Origin: Proteiniphilum saccharofermentans
GTDB taxonomy: Bacteria; Bacteroidota; Bacteroidia; Bacteroidales; Dysgonomonadaceae
NCBI RefSeq assembly: GCF_900095135.1
Contig: NZ_LT605205.1
Location: 2,108,001-2,172,000, forward strand
Reading direction: 5' to 3'
DNA length: 64,000 nucleotides
Positions 1 through 9,603 of this stretch are shown in pieces (position 1 is the stretch's first letter; the number at the start of each line of letters is the position of its first letter). The translations under genes and the position numbers were made by a program. Under the pieces are notes generated by a model, which did no database searches, was not told the origin of the DNA, and saw only the letters and a program-made list of their open reading frames with translations.

Positions 1-73
1 GGTTGTCCCACCAGGACTCGAACCTAGACTGGCTGAACCAAAATCAGATGTGCTACCATTACACCATGGGACA
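1..73 (-). tRNA. tRNA-Gln (anticodon TTG)
   Basis: Read on the minus strand, the segment folds as a tRNA. The acceptor arms TGTCCCA (67-73) and TGGGACA (4-10) pair perfectly, the T arm carries GGTTCGAGTCC, and the anticodon loop TTTTGGT places TTG in the middle, giving glutamine. The discriminator base is A (position 3), followed by CC at the window edge. Whether a full CCA is encoded cannot be seen. The tRNA lies about 175 bases downstream of tyrS on the same strand. Confidence 0.93.
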
Positions 74-248
74 ATCCTTATCTGCTTCGTGAAAAGCAGT
101 GCAAAAGTAGTATAATATTTGGAACGTTCCAAATAATCCCGGCTATTTTTCGATGAATCAGTAATTACTTTATCAATTTATAGAGGACGTTTCCTCCAAA
201 ATACCTTGCCTTCAACGATTCACCTTTCAGAAAACCTGAACGTTGGCA

Positions 249-1544
249 CTATTCTGCAATCAGCAGGAAGTAATTCTTCTTTCCCCGTTGGGTTAGAATA
301 TATTTGTCACCGATAAGCCGGGCAAGATCAATGATTTCGTCGAATGATTCTAGTTTTTCCTTATTGATCATTACGCCACCTGACTGTACAGTCTTGCGCA
401 TCTCTCCCTTGGAAGGGAATACGGTTGCCTCTTCGGTGAGCAGATCGACTGCTTTAATGCCTTCCGCCAGTTTCTCGCGTGAAACGATAAATTGTGGGAC
501 TCCCTCAAATACCTGCAGGAAGGTTTCCTCATCAATGGCACGGAGTGATTGGGATGTGGATTTACCGAATAATATCTCCGAAGCATTCACAGCCATTTCA
601 TAATCTTCTCGCGAATGAACCATTACAGTAATCTCTTCGGCCAACCGTTTTTGTAATGGACGAAGATGGGGAGCCGATTGCTGTTCTGCCACCAATGCTT
701 CTATTTCCTCTTTCGGGAGGGAAGTGAAGATCTTGATATATTTTTCTGCGTCGGCATCGCTCACATTAAGCCAGAACTGGTAGAATTTATAAGGTGAGGT
801 ATAGCGGCGGTCGAGCCATACATTGCCACTCTCGGTCTTGCCGAACTTACCTCCGTCGGCCTTGGTGATAAGTGGACATACCAATGCATAGGCTTCACCT
901 CCCTCCACACGGCGGATCAACTCCGTACCGGTAGTGATATTGCCCCATTGGTCCGAACCTCCCAATTGGAGGCGACATCCCTTGTCACGGTAGAGATGGA
1001 GGAAGTCGTATCCTTGCAGCAGTTGATAAGAGAATTCGGTGAACGACATACCCTCACTCGATTCCCCGCTCAGCCTCTTCTTGACAGAGTCTTTGGCCAT
1101 CATATAATTGACGGTGATATGCTTACCGATATCGCGGATAAAACTCAGGAAAGAATAGTCTTTCATCCAGTCATAGTTATTTACAAGGATGGCCCTGTTG
1201 GGAATTTCACTCTCAAAGTCAAGGAATTTCGCCAGTTGTTTTTTTATGGCTTCCTGGTTATGGCGCAATGTTGCTTCGTCTAGCAGATTACGTTCGGCCG
1301 ATTTCATCGATGGATCGCCGATCATTCCCGTGGCACCGCCCACCAACGCGATAGGGGTATGGCCTGCACGTTGAAAATGTTTCAACATCATCACACCTAC
1401 CAGATGCCCGATATGGAGTGAATCGGCTGTGGGGTCGATCCCCAGGTAGCCTGCTGTCCGTTCTTTCAATAACTGTTCTTCCGTTCCGGGCATTATTTCG
1501 TGTATCATACCACGCCAACGGAGTTCTTCCACAAAATTCATCAT
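249..1544 (-). CDS. tyrS: Tyrosyl-tRNA synthetase
   Basis: The product charges tRNA-Tyr with tyrosine in the cytoplasm. The 431-residue length matches bacterial class I TyrRS. The HIGH motif is at residues 44-47, the tyrosine-pocket segment GGSDQWGN is near residues 196-203, and KFGKT near residue 235 stands for the KMSKS loop. The last 70 or so residues carry the S4-like RNA-binding domain ([13 protein letters not shown]). The gene begins ATG-ATG, so the first or second Met could be the start. A TACCTTTG -7 box lies 36-43 bases upstream of the first ATG. It is a stand-alone housekeeping gene. Confidence 0.97.
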   Translation of the reverse strand: MMNFVEELRWRGMIHEIMPGTEEQLLKERTAGYLGIDPTADSLHIGHLVGVMMLKHFQRAGHTPIALVGGATGMIGDPSMKSAERNLLDEATLRHNQEAIKKQLAKFLDFESEIPNRAILVNNYDWMKDYSFLSFIRDIGKHITVNYMMAKDSVKKRLSGESSEGMSFTEFSYQLLQGYDFLHLYRDKGCRLQLGGSDQWGNITTGTELIRRVEGGEAYALVCPLITKADGGKFGKTESGNVWLDRRYTSPYKFYQFWLNVSDADAEKYIKIFTSLPKEEIEALVAEQQSAPHLRPLQKRLAEEITVMVHSREDYEMAVNASEILFGKSTSQSLRAIDEETFLQVFEGVPQFIVSREKLAEGIKAVDLLTEEATVFPSKGEMRKTVQSGGVMINKEKLESFDEIIDLARLIGDKYILTQRGKKNYFLLIAE

Positions 1545-1579
1545 TTGATTAAGTCTATATATATCGATTTTTAAGTATG

Positions 1580-1587
1580 CAAAGGTA
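1580..1587 (-). promoter_or_regulatory. tyrS promoter, -7 box
   Basis: On the minus strand the octamer TACCTTTG matches the Bacteroidetes -7 consensus TAnnTTTG. It would start a transcript about 30 bases before tyrS. No clear -33 TTG element stands out. Confidence 0.6.
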
Positions 1588-1730
1588 CTATTTTTTATTC
1601 AACTTTGTTGTTATTCGCTTGTTGCGATCGTGTTATTTGGCTATACCGCTATTACCAAATAACTACGGAATAACTATCTCATAGTATCTTGTGTCTTGGC
1701 TCTCGGGGTCAAAAGTCTTTATTCTTAATT

Positions 1731-3176
1731 CTAATCTTTCCTGCACAGCAATAAGAAAAGAGCGAATACATTCATAATTTCCAGACGTCCCAGTAACATA
1801 TTCGCTGAAAGTATGTATTTGGCCGCATTGGGTAGCTGGCCGTAATTGCCGAGTGAACTCACATCTCCGAAACCGGGGCCTACGTTTCCGATGGTGGCAA
1901 TGGAAGCCGACAAAGAAGTTGTTCCATCTATTCCCATGGTTGTAAGCAGGAGGGTTGTAGTCATCATTGTGATAAGATAAGCAACGATAAAGATCATAAC
2001 CTGTAACTCAAGGTTGTGATCGATGATTTTTTTATCCATTTTCACGACATACATTCCTTCGGGATGAATGATCGATTTAAATTGCTTTTTTACAGATGCG
2101 AAGAAGAGATAGATCCGGTCGAATTTAATACCGCCGGCTGTAGAGCCAACCATCCCACACTGTATGGAATAATACAGAAGCAGGATAATAGAAAACAAGG
2201 GCCACTTCGCCGTATCTACAGTAGCAAGACCGGTAGTGCTTACCAGTGAAATCACCTGAAAAGACGCATACCGAAGGGATTCCCCCAGTCCATATACTTT
2301 TTCCTGTGCCAGTTGAAAAGTTATCAGAATAATCCCGATGAATGTGACAACCATATACATGCGTGCGGGACGGGAAGTGAAAATATTTGTCTTCTGGTTC
2401 GTCATGGTGCCATAAACCAGACCGAAATGCATACTGCTGATCAACATAAAAAACATGATGACCAGTTCTATCCAGATATTGTCATAAGCGGCAATACTCA
2501 GGTTTTTCGTGGAAAAACCTGCTGTCGCAACCGTGGAAAATGAATGACAAATGGCATCGAAAAAAGTCATGCCGAGCAGTTTCAACAGGATTGTCTCCAC
2601 TACGATTAACGTGAAATAGACTGTGGCTATCATACGGATGATATACCGGGAGCGGGCCCGAAAATTCATTTTCGACAGATCCGATACTTCCGAACGATAA
2701 AAACTGGCTTGTACCCCTTTCTTTTCCGGTAGGATCAGCAGTACAAAAAGAATAATACCTACACCCCCGATAAATGTAGTGGAAGAACGCCAGAATAACA
2801 ATCCTTTCGGAAGCGCCTCTACATCACTCAAAATGCTTGCCCCGGTTGTAGTATAGCCTGAGACGCTCTCGAAAAGCGCATTCACCAAGCTAAATTCTCC
2901 TCCCCAGATATAATAGGGGATCATACCGACGATACAGGTAATGATCCAACCCATCACACTGATCGCCAATCCCTCGTGAAAAGATATCTCTTCTGTCTTT
3001 TCGACAAAAATTTGCGGGAAAGCTCCCAGCGCTGCGGTTAACAGGGCACTGAAAAGGAGTGCACTCACTGAGTCCTCATCATTGGCAAAGGAGATCATTG
3101 CCGAAATGGACAGGAATAATGCATTGAACAGTAGTATATAACCCAGATATTTGATAATTACTCTTGTTCGTATCAT
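1731..3176 (-). CDS. trkH: TrkH-family potassium uptake membrane protein
   Basis: This 481-residue polytopic inner-membrane protein is the K+-translocating subunit of Trk/Ktr systems. Pore-loop glycine signatures are visible: SVSGYTTTGAS near residues 104-114, a second filter with FSTVATAGFST near 213-223, a third with SLVSTTGLAT near 310, and TIGNVGPGFG near 425. The hydrophobic segments cover nearly the whole chain. The regulatory subunit TrkA is not adjacent; it may be encoded elsewhere. The upstream HAMP-type membrane protein ends 12 bases before this gene on the same strand, so the two are probably co-transcribed. The family call is firm, but ion preference (K+ alone or Na+-coupled) is not visible. 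Confidence 0.92.
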   Translation of the reverse strand: MIRTRVIIKYLGYILLFNALFLSISAMISFANDEDSVSALLFSALLTAALGAFPQIFVEKTEEISFHEGLAISVMGWIITCIVGMIPYYIWGGEFSLVNALFESVSGYTTTGASILSDVEALPKGLLFWRSSTTFIGGVGIILFVLLILPEKKGVQASFYRSEVSDLSKMNFRARSRYIIRMIATVYFTLIVVETILLKLLGMTFFDAICHSFSTVATAGFSTKNLSIAAYDNIWIELVIMFFMLISSMHFGLVYGTMTNQKTNIFTSRPARMYMVVTFIGIILITFQLAQEKVYGLGESLRYASFQVISLVSTTGLATVDTAKWPLFSIILLLYYSIQCGMVGSTAGGIKFDRIYLFFASVKKQFKSIIHPEGMYVVKMDKKIIDHNLELQVMIFIVAYLITMMTTTLLLTTMGIDGTTSLSASIATIGNVGPGFGDVSSLGNYGQLPNAAKYILSANMLLGRLEIMNVFALFLLLCRKD

Positions 3177-3187
3177 TGACCTAATGC

Positions 3188-3961
3188 TTATATTGAGTTT
3201 TTAGTCCGCCGCAGCCTGTATATTAACTGGTTGATTTCTTCTTCCAGTTCCTTAAATTCATCTTTGGATACTATTCCGGTGGACAATCGACCTTTTTCCG
3301 GATAGTATTCCTTTATACTGTTGATCAGTTGTCTGACGGGCCGGATAAAATAAGTACCGATAAAAAAGTAAAGCAATAGTGCGAAGATGATGGCAGCCGC
3401 GATAGAGACGATGGCAGGCATCATGGCCCGGCGCGATTGCTCTTTCACGATCCCTGCCTGCCGGTACATCTGATCTTGATTCAGTACCATCAGTCTGTTA
3501 ATGGCCTCTTTTGTTTTGAGGAAAAGCGAATCAGTTCCGCTATAGTATATCAGTTTAGACTCTTCGGCATTATGTCCGCTTTCCAATATTGTCATTACGG
3601 AAGAATAGTATTGTTCATACTCATCCATAATTGCCCTTACGTACTGTGCTTCGTTGGTTTCGGTGATATTCTCTTCTATATCCACGATTGCTTTCCTGAT
3701 TATTGAGTCGGAACTCAAAACGGTTTCGATTCCCGAATCTTTATTTCCTATCAGCCATAGCAATATACCCCTATCTTCTCTTTCTACAGCATCGAGCATC
3801 TTCTTCGCTGATTCAATAGATTGGTAATTATTTTTCAGCACCGTATCTACTGAGTTTCCTATTTTTCTGAAATCCAGAACAGACATAACGCCGGCAGCCA
3901 TCAACATAAGAATCAGGAGGGAAAGGCTGAGCACAATCTTTATTTTGAGTGATTTTATCAT
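3188..3961 (-). CDS. Membrane sensor-like protein: four-helix-bundle periplasmic domain plus HAMP
   Basis: The protein has an N-terminal membrane segment (IKIVLSLSLLILMLMAAGVM), an extracytoplasmic helical domain of about 150 residues resembling 4HB_MCP sensor bundles, and a second membrane segment (AIVSIAAAIIFALLLYFFIG). A short HAMP-like linker (FIRPVRQLINSIKEY) and a coiled tail follow. It stops there: there is no histidine kinase, methyl-accepting or cyclase output domain, so it is a truncated or partner-dependent sensor. I start it at the ATG at 3961. A longer frame exists from a TTG at 4003, but that TTG lies inside the promoter -7 box. Pairing with trkH suggests a role linked to potassium uptake; this is inference. 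Confidence 0.72.
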   Translation of the reverse strand: MIKSLKIKIVLSLSLLILMLMAAGVMSVLDFRKIGNSVDTVLKNNYQSIESAKKMLDAVEREDRGILLWLIGNKDSGIETVLSSDSIIRKAIVDIEENITETNEAQYVRAIMDEYEQYYSSVMTILESGHNAEESKLIYYSGTDSLFLKTKEAINRLMVLNQDQMYRQAGIVKEQSRRAMMPAIVSIAAAIIFALLLYFFIGTYFIRPVRQLINSIKEYYPEKGRLSTGIVSKDEFKELEEEINQLIYRLRRTKNSI

Positions 3962-4000
3962 CTTGATTTCATTTATAATGAGAGATAATTTACCGGTTGG

Positions 4001-4008
4001 CAAAGTTA
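4001..4008 (-). promoter_or_regulatory. Promoter -7 box for the HAMP protein/trkH unit
   Basis: TAACTTTG on the minus strand fits TAnnTTTG and lies 40 bases before the ATG at 3961. This argues against the in-frame TTG at 4003, which overlaps the box. Confidence 0.5.
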
Positions 4009-4050
4009 CGTGTTTTCAGGTTTGTTTATTTCATTTGAATAGGGTTTTTA

Positions 4051-4108
4051 CAAAAAAAGAGAGACTGCCTCACTGAAGTTAATCTTCATTCTGAGACAGC
4101 CTCTTTGT
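4051..4108 (-). terminator. Intrinsic terminator after the OmpA/TPR lipoprotein gene
   Basis: On the minus strand GAGGCTGTCTCA (4083-4102 region) pairs with TGAGGCAGTCTC (4060s), with two G-T wobbles. An inner GAAG/CTTC extension follows, and then a run of seven T. The wobbles become mismatches on the plus strand, so the structure is directional and serves the gene ending at 4160. Confidence 0.75.
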
Positions 4109-4159
4109 CTTATAAACCTTGTAAGGGGTAATTAGAACTATTCTTTCAGTACTTGGATT

Positions 4160-5860
4160 TTATCTGACGATTGACATAAATTCCTGGTTAGTGCGATATT
4201 TCGCGAATTCCAGATCGTTCAGAGCCTTGGTGGCGATACTTCTGTCCCGGCCGATGGCAGTACGCAGATTGGATGCCACTTCGTTGAAGTTATTGGTTCT
4301 GGAGGCGATCACAGCAAGTAGGTAAGCCGTTATTGCATCGGGATTTTCCACTGCTTCAAGAGTTTGTTTTGCCCTATTATAGTCTCTTACTAATAATTGC
4401 GCCAAGCCTGCATTGTTGCTTTTGCTTTGTCCATAAGCACCCACAGCCTGGTTATAATTACCCTGAAACAGGTTGAGAAGACCCATGGCTTCATCAAGTC
4501 CGGCAGCACCGGCAGACCGTCCCAACAGTTCGTTGGCGGAGTTCAGGTCATTGTCCATTATAGCAAACAGGGCTTTGTTCATATTTACTTCTGGAGCAGA
4601 AGGATTCACCTGCGCTGCATGATCAAATGATTGTTTAGCTTTGGCATAATCCCCGCGTTTAAAGAACATGGTTCCGATATTGTTCCATCCCCTGTAATCG
4701 TTGGAGAAGTTTGCAGTTACATATTGATAAATACTCTCTTTTTGGGTCTCGTCGTTGGTGAGCGTAGAGGCGTACAATAATTCTTCAACCGACAGTTCTT
4801 TCGGATTTTGCTTCCATGCCGTCATGATTTCATCATCCGACTTACCGATGATCTCGATATTGGCGATGATACGTGAACGGCGCAGTTGAGGCAGAATGGT
4901 GCCTGCCAGTTCCTCGAACACATAAGAGATATTCTTGATTTCTCTTTCGCGGGTCTCTGAATCGGGATACATCTCCAGTACACGTAGGATCAACTCTTTG
5001 TCCTGCAGATTGGAGGCGGAAACCAACTGACGGAATCCGTCCCAGTCCTGGGCTGTGTAATGCGCATAGACATCGGTATCGATTTTCCTTCTGCTCAGTT
5101 CACTTTCCAGATATTTGGATGTATTGCGTTCACGCTCAGCGGCAAGTCTTTCGTTAAGGGAGAGACCTCCATCGGGTGATGCATAGGCAGACACCTCTAC
5201 GTTTACATTCTGACGGGGATCGTTGAATGCTTCTTCCACACGACGTTTCCATTCTGCCATATCCCGTTTGTTCAACTCACTCTGGCGCAAATTGGCTTGC
5301 TGGATGACGAACATGATATTGGCTTCCTGGGCGTCCTGAATGATACGCTGAAATCCATCAGGCGCTACAGAAGGAGAGGTAGTTGCCACATCTGCAAGGG
5401 CTGAAGTTGCGATTACTCCATCAGCCACTTTCAGATCAGGTAGATTAGAGCGTTTGTTCTTAATTCTTCCGTCGAACCTGAGGTAGAGTTCTGATGACTG
5501 CATCTCGGGAGTGTAAGGGAATGAGCTGTTCATCGAGAAGTTACCACCCCTGTTTTGAGAAATGGTAATCCTGTTACCGGAGATATTCTCTCCCTGATAA
5601 CTGTAAGGAGTGCCGGCAATTTCACCACTGGCATATCTCAGAATGGGGGTGATAGTCACCGTAGCATTTTTGTTAAACCATTTTTCGGGGAATGTACCGT
5701 TAATGGTCACAGGGATCTGGTTCCCTACTGTTTCAAGCGGGGAAGGTGTTACGTTGAAGTTGTTCTGCGTAAGCGGCTTTAATTTGCTGCTGCACGAAGT
5801 CGAGAAAATGGCGACTCCGACAATGAGCAGAAGGGACAAAATAGAAGATTTTCTTTTCAT
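4160..5860 (-). CDS. OmpA-like/TPR outer-membrane lipoprotein
   Basis: The protein starts MKRKSSILSLLLIVGVAIFS, followed by a TSC lipobox, so it is a predicted lipoprotein. After a beta-rich N-terminal domain, residues about 225-270 contain an OmpA-C-like peptidoglycan-binding segment (VEVSAYASPDGG, then NERLAAERERN). The C-terminal half has several TPR-like helical repeats (GWNNIGTMFFKRGDYAKAKQSFDHAAQVNPSAPEVN). The likely role is envelope anchoring or a scaffold between outer membrane and peptidoglycan. An upstream in-frame start at 5938 is TTG and lies beyond a good promoter box, so I chose the ATG at 5860. The exact family name is uncertain; several Bacteroidales proteins share this layout. 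Confidence 0.78.
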   Translation of the reverse strand: MKRKSSILSLLLIVGVAIFSTSCSSKLKPLTQNNFNVTPSPLETVGNQIPVTINGTFPEKWFNKNATVTITPILRYASGEIAGTPYSYQGENISGNRITISQNRGGNFSMNSSFPYTPEMQSSELYLRFDGRIKNKRSNLPDLKVADGVIATSALADVATTSPSVAPDGFQRIIQDAQEANIMFVIQQANLRQSELNKRDMAEWKRRVEEAFNDPRQNVNVEVSAYASPDGGLSLNERLAAERERNTSKYLESELSRRKIDTDVYAHYTAQDWDGFRQLVSASNLQDKELILRVLEMYPDSETREREIKNISYVFEELAGTILPQLRRSRIIANIEIIGKSDDEIMTAWKQNPKELSVEELLYASTLTNDETQKESIYQYVTANFSNDYRGWNNIGTMFFKRGDYAKAKQSFDHAAQVNPSAPEVNMNKALFAIMDNDLNSANELLGRSAGAAGLDEAMGLLNLFQGNYNQAVGAYGQSKSNNAGLAQLLVRDYNRAKQTLEAVENPDAITAYLLAVIASRTNNFNEVASNLRTAIGRDRSIATKALNDLEFAKYRTNQEFMSIVR

Positions 5861-5915
5861 GTGTGAATTTATTAATTTGTTTGCATTGATCAATTTTCCA
5901 AGAGTTTGCGAAAGA

Positions 5916-5923
5916 CAAAAATA
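5916..5923 (-). promoter_or_regulatory. Promoter -7 box for the OmpA/TPR lipoprotein
   Basis: TATTTTTG on the minus strand matches TAnnTTTG and ends 55 bases before the chosen ATG at 5860. It sits inside the longer open frame, supporting the shorter start. Confidence 0.5.
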
Positions 5924-6040
5924 CCCAATTCTACGCAATTAAAAAACAGGTTAATCTATATTTTTGCTATTTTATCAATCTTTTATATTGGATTTATACA
6001 TATATGCCCCATGGTTCTACATTATACTTTTTCAGCATAT

Positions 6041-7150
6041 TTAAAAAGTAAAAAGCAACTCCAGGGTGAATTTATCGGAATCCATCTCATCATTTGGTGA
6101 AAAGATATCCATTCCATGATTCACCATATACCATTCATAATCGAGCCGGAGAATAGAGGAAAAACGCTCATTATTAAATCCGAAACCGATACCTGTTGTC
6201 AACCGGTTGACGTCGAAACCGCCTACTTCGGGTTGTCCGTCAATGGCATCCCATCGAACGGCTGGCCTGACAAATTCAAACATCTTTGTCCGGACGGGTA
6301 TCGTATATGCACCTTGCAGATAATAAGAAAGCAAATCGGTATGAAACTCAGTTTTACTCTCTTTCTTCATGACTTCAGTCTCTACTTTCCAGTTATTTTG
6401 CTCGTAACGCAGGTCGGCACCATAGAAAAGAAAATGGGTGGTTTCATCATTAGGATAGTCATATATTTTTGCGGTCATGCGAAACCCCTGCATATTACCT
6501 AATTCTATTCTTCCTCCATAAGACATATTTTTTTTCCAGACCGGATCGTTGATCGTATTTCCATTAAATACGCCAAACTCAAACTTCGTGGGAATAGTAC
6601 CGAGAAGAAAATCATATTTAGCTACAAAACCCAAATCACGGGTACTTAAAAAATATTTCCCCAGGAAAGCACGGTTGGCAAACATCATTGAACCGGGAGT
6701 GACAATATAACTATTGAATAAAGGTATACTGGTTTGTCCTAATGTGAGAGACAGGCCTTCGATAGGTTTCAGTGTCCCACTGAGGTCCAATACACTGAAT
6801 TTGCCTTCGTTACTAAGCTCCACTTGTACCCTGTAGGCCGAATAAGAATTGATATTCCCTGCTACACCGATACGGGAGTTACGGACAGAGAAACGGGACA
6901 TGCCAGTCTCAGAGGCATGCTCGAATTTATTTTTTAATGTTCCATCGACTTTAAAATTGGGGTATGTAGGTGTCTCGGCTTCTTGGGCGGGAAGAAAAAA
7001 AGAAGAGAATATAAATAATATCGATAATGCTATGGATAGCTTTCCATAAGATGCATCAGATGTGTTGGCACTGATTATGCCCCGATTTTTCTTTTGATGA
7101 CACATTTTTTTAATATTCAGGCTTTTTTTCTTTGTTTGTAGTTGTTCCAT
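6041..7150 (-). CDS. Outer-membrane porin, phosphate-selective porin O/P type
   Basis: The product is 369 residues, with a signal-like hydrophobic segment after a long basic N terminus (LSIALSILFIFSSFFLPAQ near residues 38-56). It has an alternating amphipathic beta-strand pattern and a terminal aromatic residue (LELLFTF), as expected for a BAM-inserted barrel. Early strands (NSRIGVAGNINSYSAYRVQVE) resemble the phosphate-selective porin O/P family. The substrate is not visible. The start could be one of the internal Met residues, because about 37 residues precede the hydrophobic core. The apbE gene ends 23 bases upstream, suggesting one transcript. Confidence 0.75.
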   Translation of the reverse strand: MEQLQTKKKSLNIKKMCHQKKNRGIISANTSDASYGKLSIALSILFIFSSFFLPAQEAETPTYPNFKVDGTLKNKFEHASETGMSRFSVRNSRIGVAGNINSYSAYRVQVELSNEGKFSVLDLSGTLKPIEGLSLTLGQTSIPLFNSYIVTPGSMMFANRAFLGKYFLSTRDLGFVAKYDFLLGTIPTKFEFGVFNGNTINDPVWKKNMSYGGRIELGNMQGFRMTAKIYDYPNDETTHFLFYGADLRYEQNNWKVETEVMKKESKTEFHTDLLSYYLQGAYTIPVRTKMFEFVRPAVRWDAIDGQPEVGGFDVNRLTTGIGFGFNNERFSSILRLDYEWYMVNHGMDIFSPNDEMDSDKFTLELLFTF

Positions 7151-7173
7151 TCTTTTTTAGTATATCCGTTTTA

Positions 7174-8196
7174 TTATGCATCGTCTTTTTTCACAAAAAA
7201 CTGTTCAAAACCTTCAGAACACTCTATACCTAATGATCCGTCGGGTTTTTCATAAATGAAATAATAGTGTAACCCGGGTATTTGTTTGGCTGTTTCAACC
7301 GATTGCTCTAAACCCATAGCCATAAAAGCGGTGGCATAAGCGTCGGCGGTCATACAATCATCGGCAATTACGGTAGCTCCCAAAATATCGAGTTGTGCGG
7401 GATATCCGGTATGTGGATCAATGGTATGGGCATATTTCTTACCTTCTTTGATATAGTAGTTGCGGTAGTTCCCCGATGTGGCGAGTGATTTATTGCAGAG
7501 TGAAAGTACTGCTTGCAGGTTGTGTAACATACCGGTGACGTCGTCGATGGGTTTATCTATCCCGATACGCCAGCAGTCTCCCTTGTCGTTCACCCCTTTG
7601 GCCGCAATCTCTCCGCCAATTTCCACCATATAATTCTCTATACCATAGCTTTCCAGCAGATCGGCAATTACATCACAGGCATATCCTTTGGCTATGGCAG
7701 AAGTGTTTATCTGCACCCGTGGGTCGGTTTTGACGATATTTCCTCCGGCATCGACCGATATTTTTTCATAGCCGACAAAATCTTTCAGGCTATCGATAAT
7801 TTCCGGGGTGATGGTGTCCATATTCTGAAAACCGAAACCCCAGGCATTGATAAGCGGAGAGACGGTGATGTCGAATTTCCCGCCTGTCGTGCGTGAGATC
7901 TCTTCCGATCTCCGGAACACCTTCAGGAAGAAAGAATCGAGTTCCACCGGTTCATTTCGATTTACTTTCGTAATGATAGAGTTCTCTTTGAAAGGGTTTA
8001 ACGACATATCAAACCTGTTGAGTTCCGCCACGATATCCTCCTTTAATGAGCGGTTGTAGGCATACTTGATATTATATCCGGTCGTGAATATCTCTCCCTG
8101 ATCCTGATAATAAAGGTCGTTCCGTTTGCTTCCTGACGTACAGGACAGCATAAGAACTAAGAACAGTAACAGATTGTATTGATATTTCATTTGCAT
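7174..8196 (-). CDS. apbE: FAD:protein FMN transferase (ApbE family) lipoprotein
   Basis: ApbE enzymes move FMN from FAD to a Ser/Thr of extracytoplasmic flavoproteins such as NqrB/C and RnfG/D, using Mg2+. The 340-residue length is typical. The N terminus has a lipoprotein signal (LLLFLVLMLSC). Visible family motifs are the SLNPFKENSIITKVNR region, AWGFG, INTSAIAKGYACD near residue 165 (nucleotide site), MVEIGGEIAAKG near 190, HTIDPHTGYPA near 255, and TADAYATAFMAMG near 285. The ATG at 8196 is followed by a second ATG two codons later. The porin gene follows closely. Its flavoprotein client is not in the window. Confidence 0.93.
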   Translation of the reverse strand: MQMKYQYNLLLFLVLMLSCTSGSKRNDLYYQDQGEIFTTGYNIKYAYNRSLKEDIVAELNRFDMSLNPFKENSIITKVNRNEPVELDSFFLKVFRRSEEISRTTGGKFDITVSPLINAWGFGFQNMDTITPEIIDSLKDFVGYEKISVDAGGNIVKTDPRVQINTSAIAKGYACDVIADLLESYGIENYMVEIGGEIAAKGVNDKGDCWRIGIDKPIDDVTGMLHNLQAVLSLCNKSLATSGNYRNYYIKEGKKYAHTIDPHTGYPAQLDILGATVIADDCMTADAYATAFMAMGLEQSVETAKQIPGLHYYFIYEKPDGSLGIECSEGFEQFFVKKDDA

Positions 8197-8287
8197 ATAT
8201 TTTTTTAACTAAAAACTAAGAACTAAAAGTTATTTACTGACTAGCAGATTAATCATCACATCGTTAAATTACCAAATCAACAAATTC

Positions 8288-9238
8288 TCAAAACTCTTCG
8301 TCTATTCGATAATGATTTCTTTCAGGTGCATTCCTTGATACCAGTTCACCCAGGAATCCCGCAAGGAAGAGTAGGGTACCCAGGATCATCATGGTAAGGG
8401 AAATATAGAAATAGGGTGATTCCGTAACCAACCGGTAGGGATTCCCGTGATGCATGTCATACAGTTTAATGACTCCCACAAGTATGATAGCAATCAACCC
8501 CAGCAGGAACATCAGGCTACCCCATAGTCCGAAGATATGCATCGGTTTCTTACCGAACCGGCTTAAAAACCAGAGCGTCATCAGGTCGAGATAACCATTG
8601 ACAAAACGGTTCGCCCCAAATTTACTTTTCCCGTATTTCCGCGGACTGTGACGGACCACTTTCTCGCCTATACGGGTAAAACCGGCATTCTTGGCTAATA
8701 CGGGGATCCAACGGTGCATATCATTATAGACCTCGATACTTTTGGCCAGCGATTTACGATAGGCTTTCAGTCCGCAGTTAAAATCGTGGAGTTTAATGCC
8801 TGAAACCTTTCTGGCGGTAGCGTTGAAGAGTTTCGAAGGTAAGTTTTTGGTCAGTTTGTCATCATATCTTTTCTTTTTCCAACCTGAAACCAGATCATAT
8901 CCCTCTTCCTTGATCATCCGGTAAAGTTCCGGTATCTCGTCAGGGCTATCCTGAAGGTCGGCGTCCATAGTGATGATTACATCGCCTTGCGCTTTCTGGA
9001 AAGCACAATGCAGGGCCGGCGATTTCCCGTAATTCCGACGGAATTTAATCGCCCTTACATTTTCCGATTCGTCTTTGAGTTTTTTGATGATTTCCCAGGA
9101 TCCGTCGGTACTCCCGTCATCTACAAAAATAATTTCGTATGACAGCTGGTTTTCGAGCATAATGCGCCGGATCCAATCATGCAGTTCGGTGAGTGACTCC
9201 TCCTCGTTGTAAAGTGGTATGACAACTGATATATCCAT
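8288..9238 (-). CDS. Membrane-anchored family 2 glycosyltransferase (dolichol/undecaprenyl-phosphate sugar synthase type)
   Basis: This 316-residue GT2 enzyme opens with VVIPLYNEEESLTELHDWI, has the nucleotide-binding DDGSTDGSWEII near residues 41-52 and the metal-binding MDADLQDSPDEI near 93-104. Two C-terminal membrane segments (about 235-260 and 272-300) follow. This is the layout of GtrB/ArnC/DPM1-like enzymes, which load a sugar onto a polyprenyl phosphate at the cytoplasmic face. The sugar is unknown. Transcription runs away from the polysaccharide locus that begins at 9.6 kb, but a role in envelope glycan assembly is likely. Confidence 0.9.
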   Translation of the reverse strand: MDISVVIPLYNEEESLTELHDWIRRIMLENQLSYEIIFVDDGSTDGSWEIIKKLKDESENVRAIKFRRNYGKSPALHCAFQKAQGDVIITMDADLQDSPDEIPELYRMIKEEGYDLVSGWKKKRYDDKLTKNLPSKLFNATARKVSGIKLHDFNCGLKAYRKSLAKSIEVYNDMHRWIPVLAKNAGFTRIGEKVVRHSPRKYGKSKFGANRFVNGYLDLMTLWFLSRFGKKPMHIFGLWGSLMFLLGLIAIILVGVIKLYDMHHGNPYRLVTESPYFYISLTMMILGTLLFLAGFLGELVSRNAPERNHYRIDEEF

Positions 9239-9255
9239 GTTTTCGTTTTATCGTA

Positions 9256-9263
9256 CAAATATA
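9256..9263 (-). promoter_or_regulatory. Promoter -7 box for the GT2 gene
   Basis: TATATTTG on the minus strand matches TAnnTTTG and ends 17 bases before the ATG at 9238, which predicts a very short leader. Confidence 0.55.
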
Positions 9264-9603
9264 CGAGATAAAAGCGAGATTTTATACGCAAAAAAGAGAC
9301 TAAAGGGACTGAAAAGATAATCATGTATATTTAATGGAATCCATAAAGAATTTCGATTGAGAGATTTAAGTCATTTTATCAGTAATGGTTGAGGTATTAC
9401 ACAGAAAATTCACAGTAGAAGGATGTTTTGTTAAAAATTATTTGTATCATTGCAAGATGAAATGTTCTTTCAGGTTATTACTGCATCTTGTGTATGCGTT
9501 TAATGTTTTAATATATAGAGGTTTATTGGTTTCTTACTCAAGCGTGAATAATTCAATCTGAAGTTTCTACGATATAACAGTATTTATAAAAATCAACTTT
9601 CGA
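9264..9603. other. AT-rich intergenic region between divergent units
   Basis: About 340 bases lie between the minus-strand GT2 gene and the first plus-strand gene of the polysaccharide locus. I see no coding frame with family character, no RNA gene and no clear terminator. It presumably holds the plus-strand promoter, but no good TAnnTTTG box could be assigned. Confidence 0.4.

Noticed and set aside
1633-1662. Hairpin TTATTTGG/CCAAATAA as a trkH terminator
   Set aside because: The 8-bp stem is AT-rich with a 14-base loop and has no T run on either strand.
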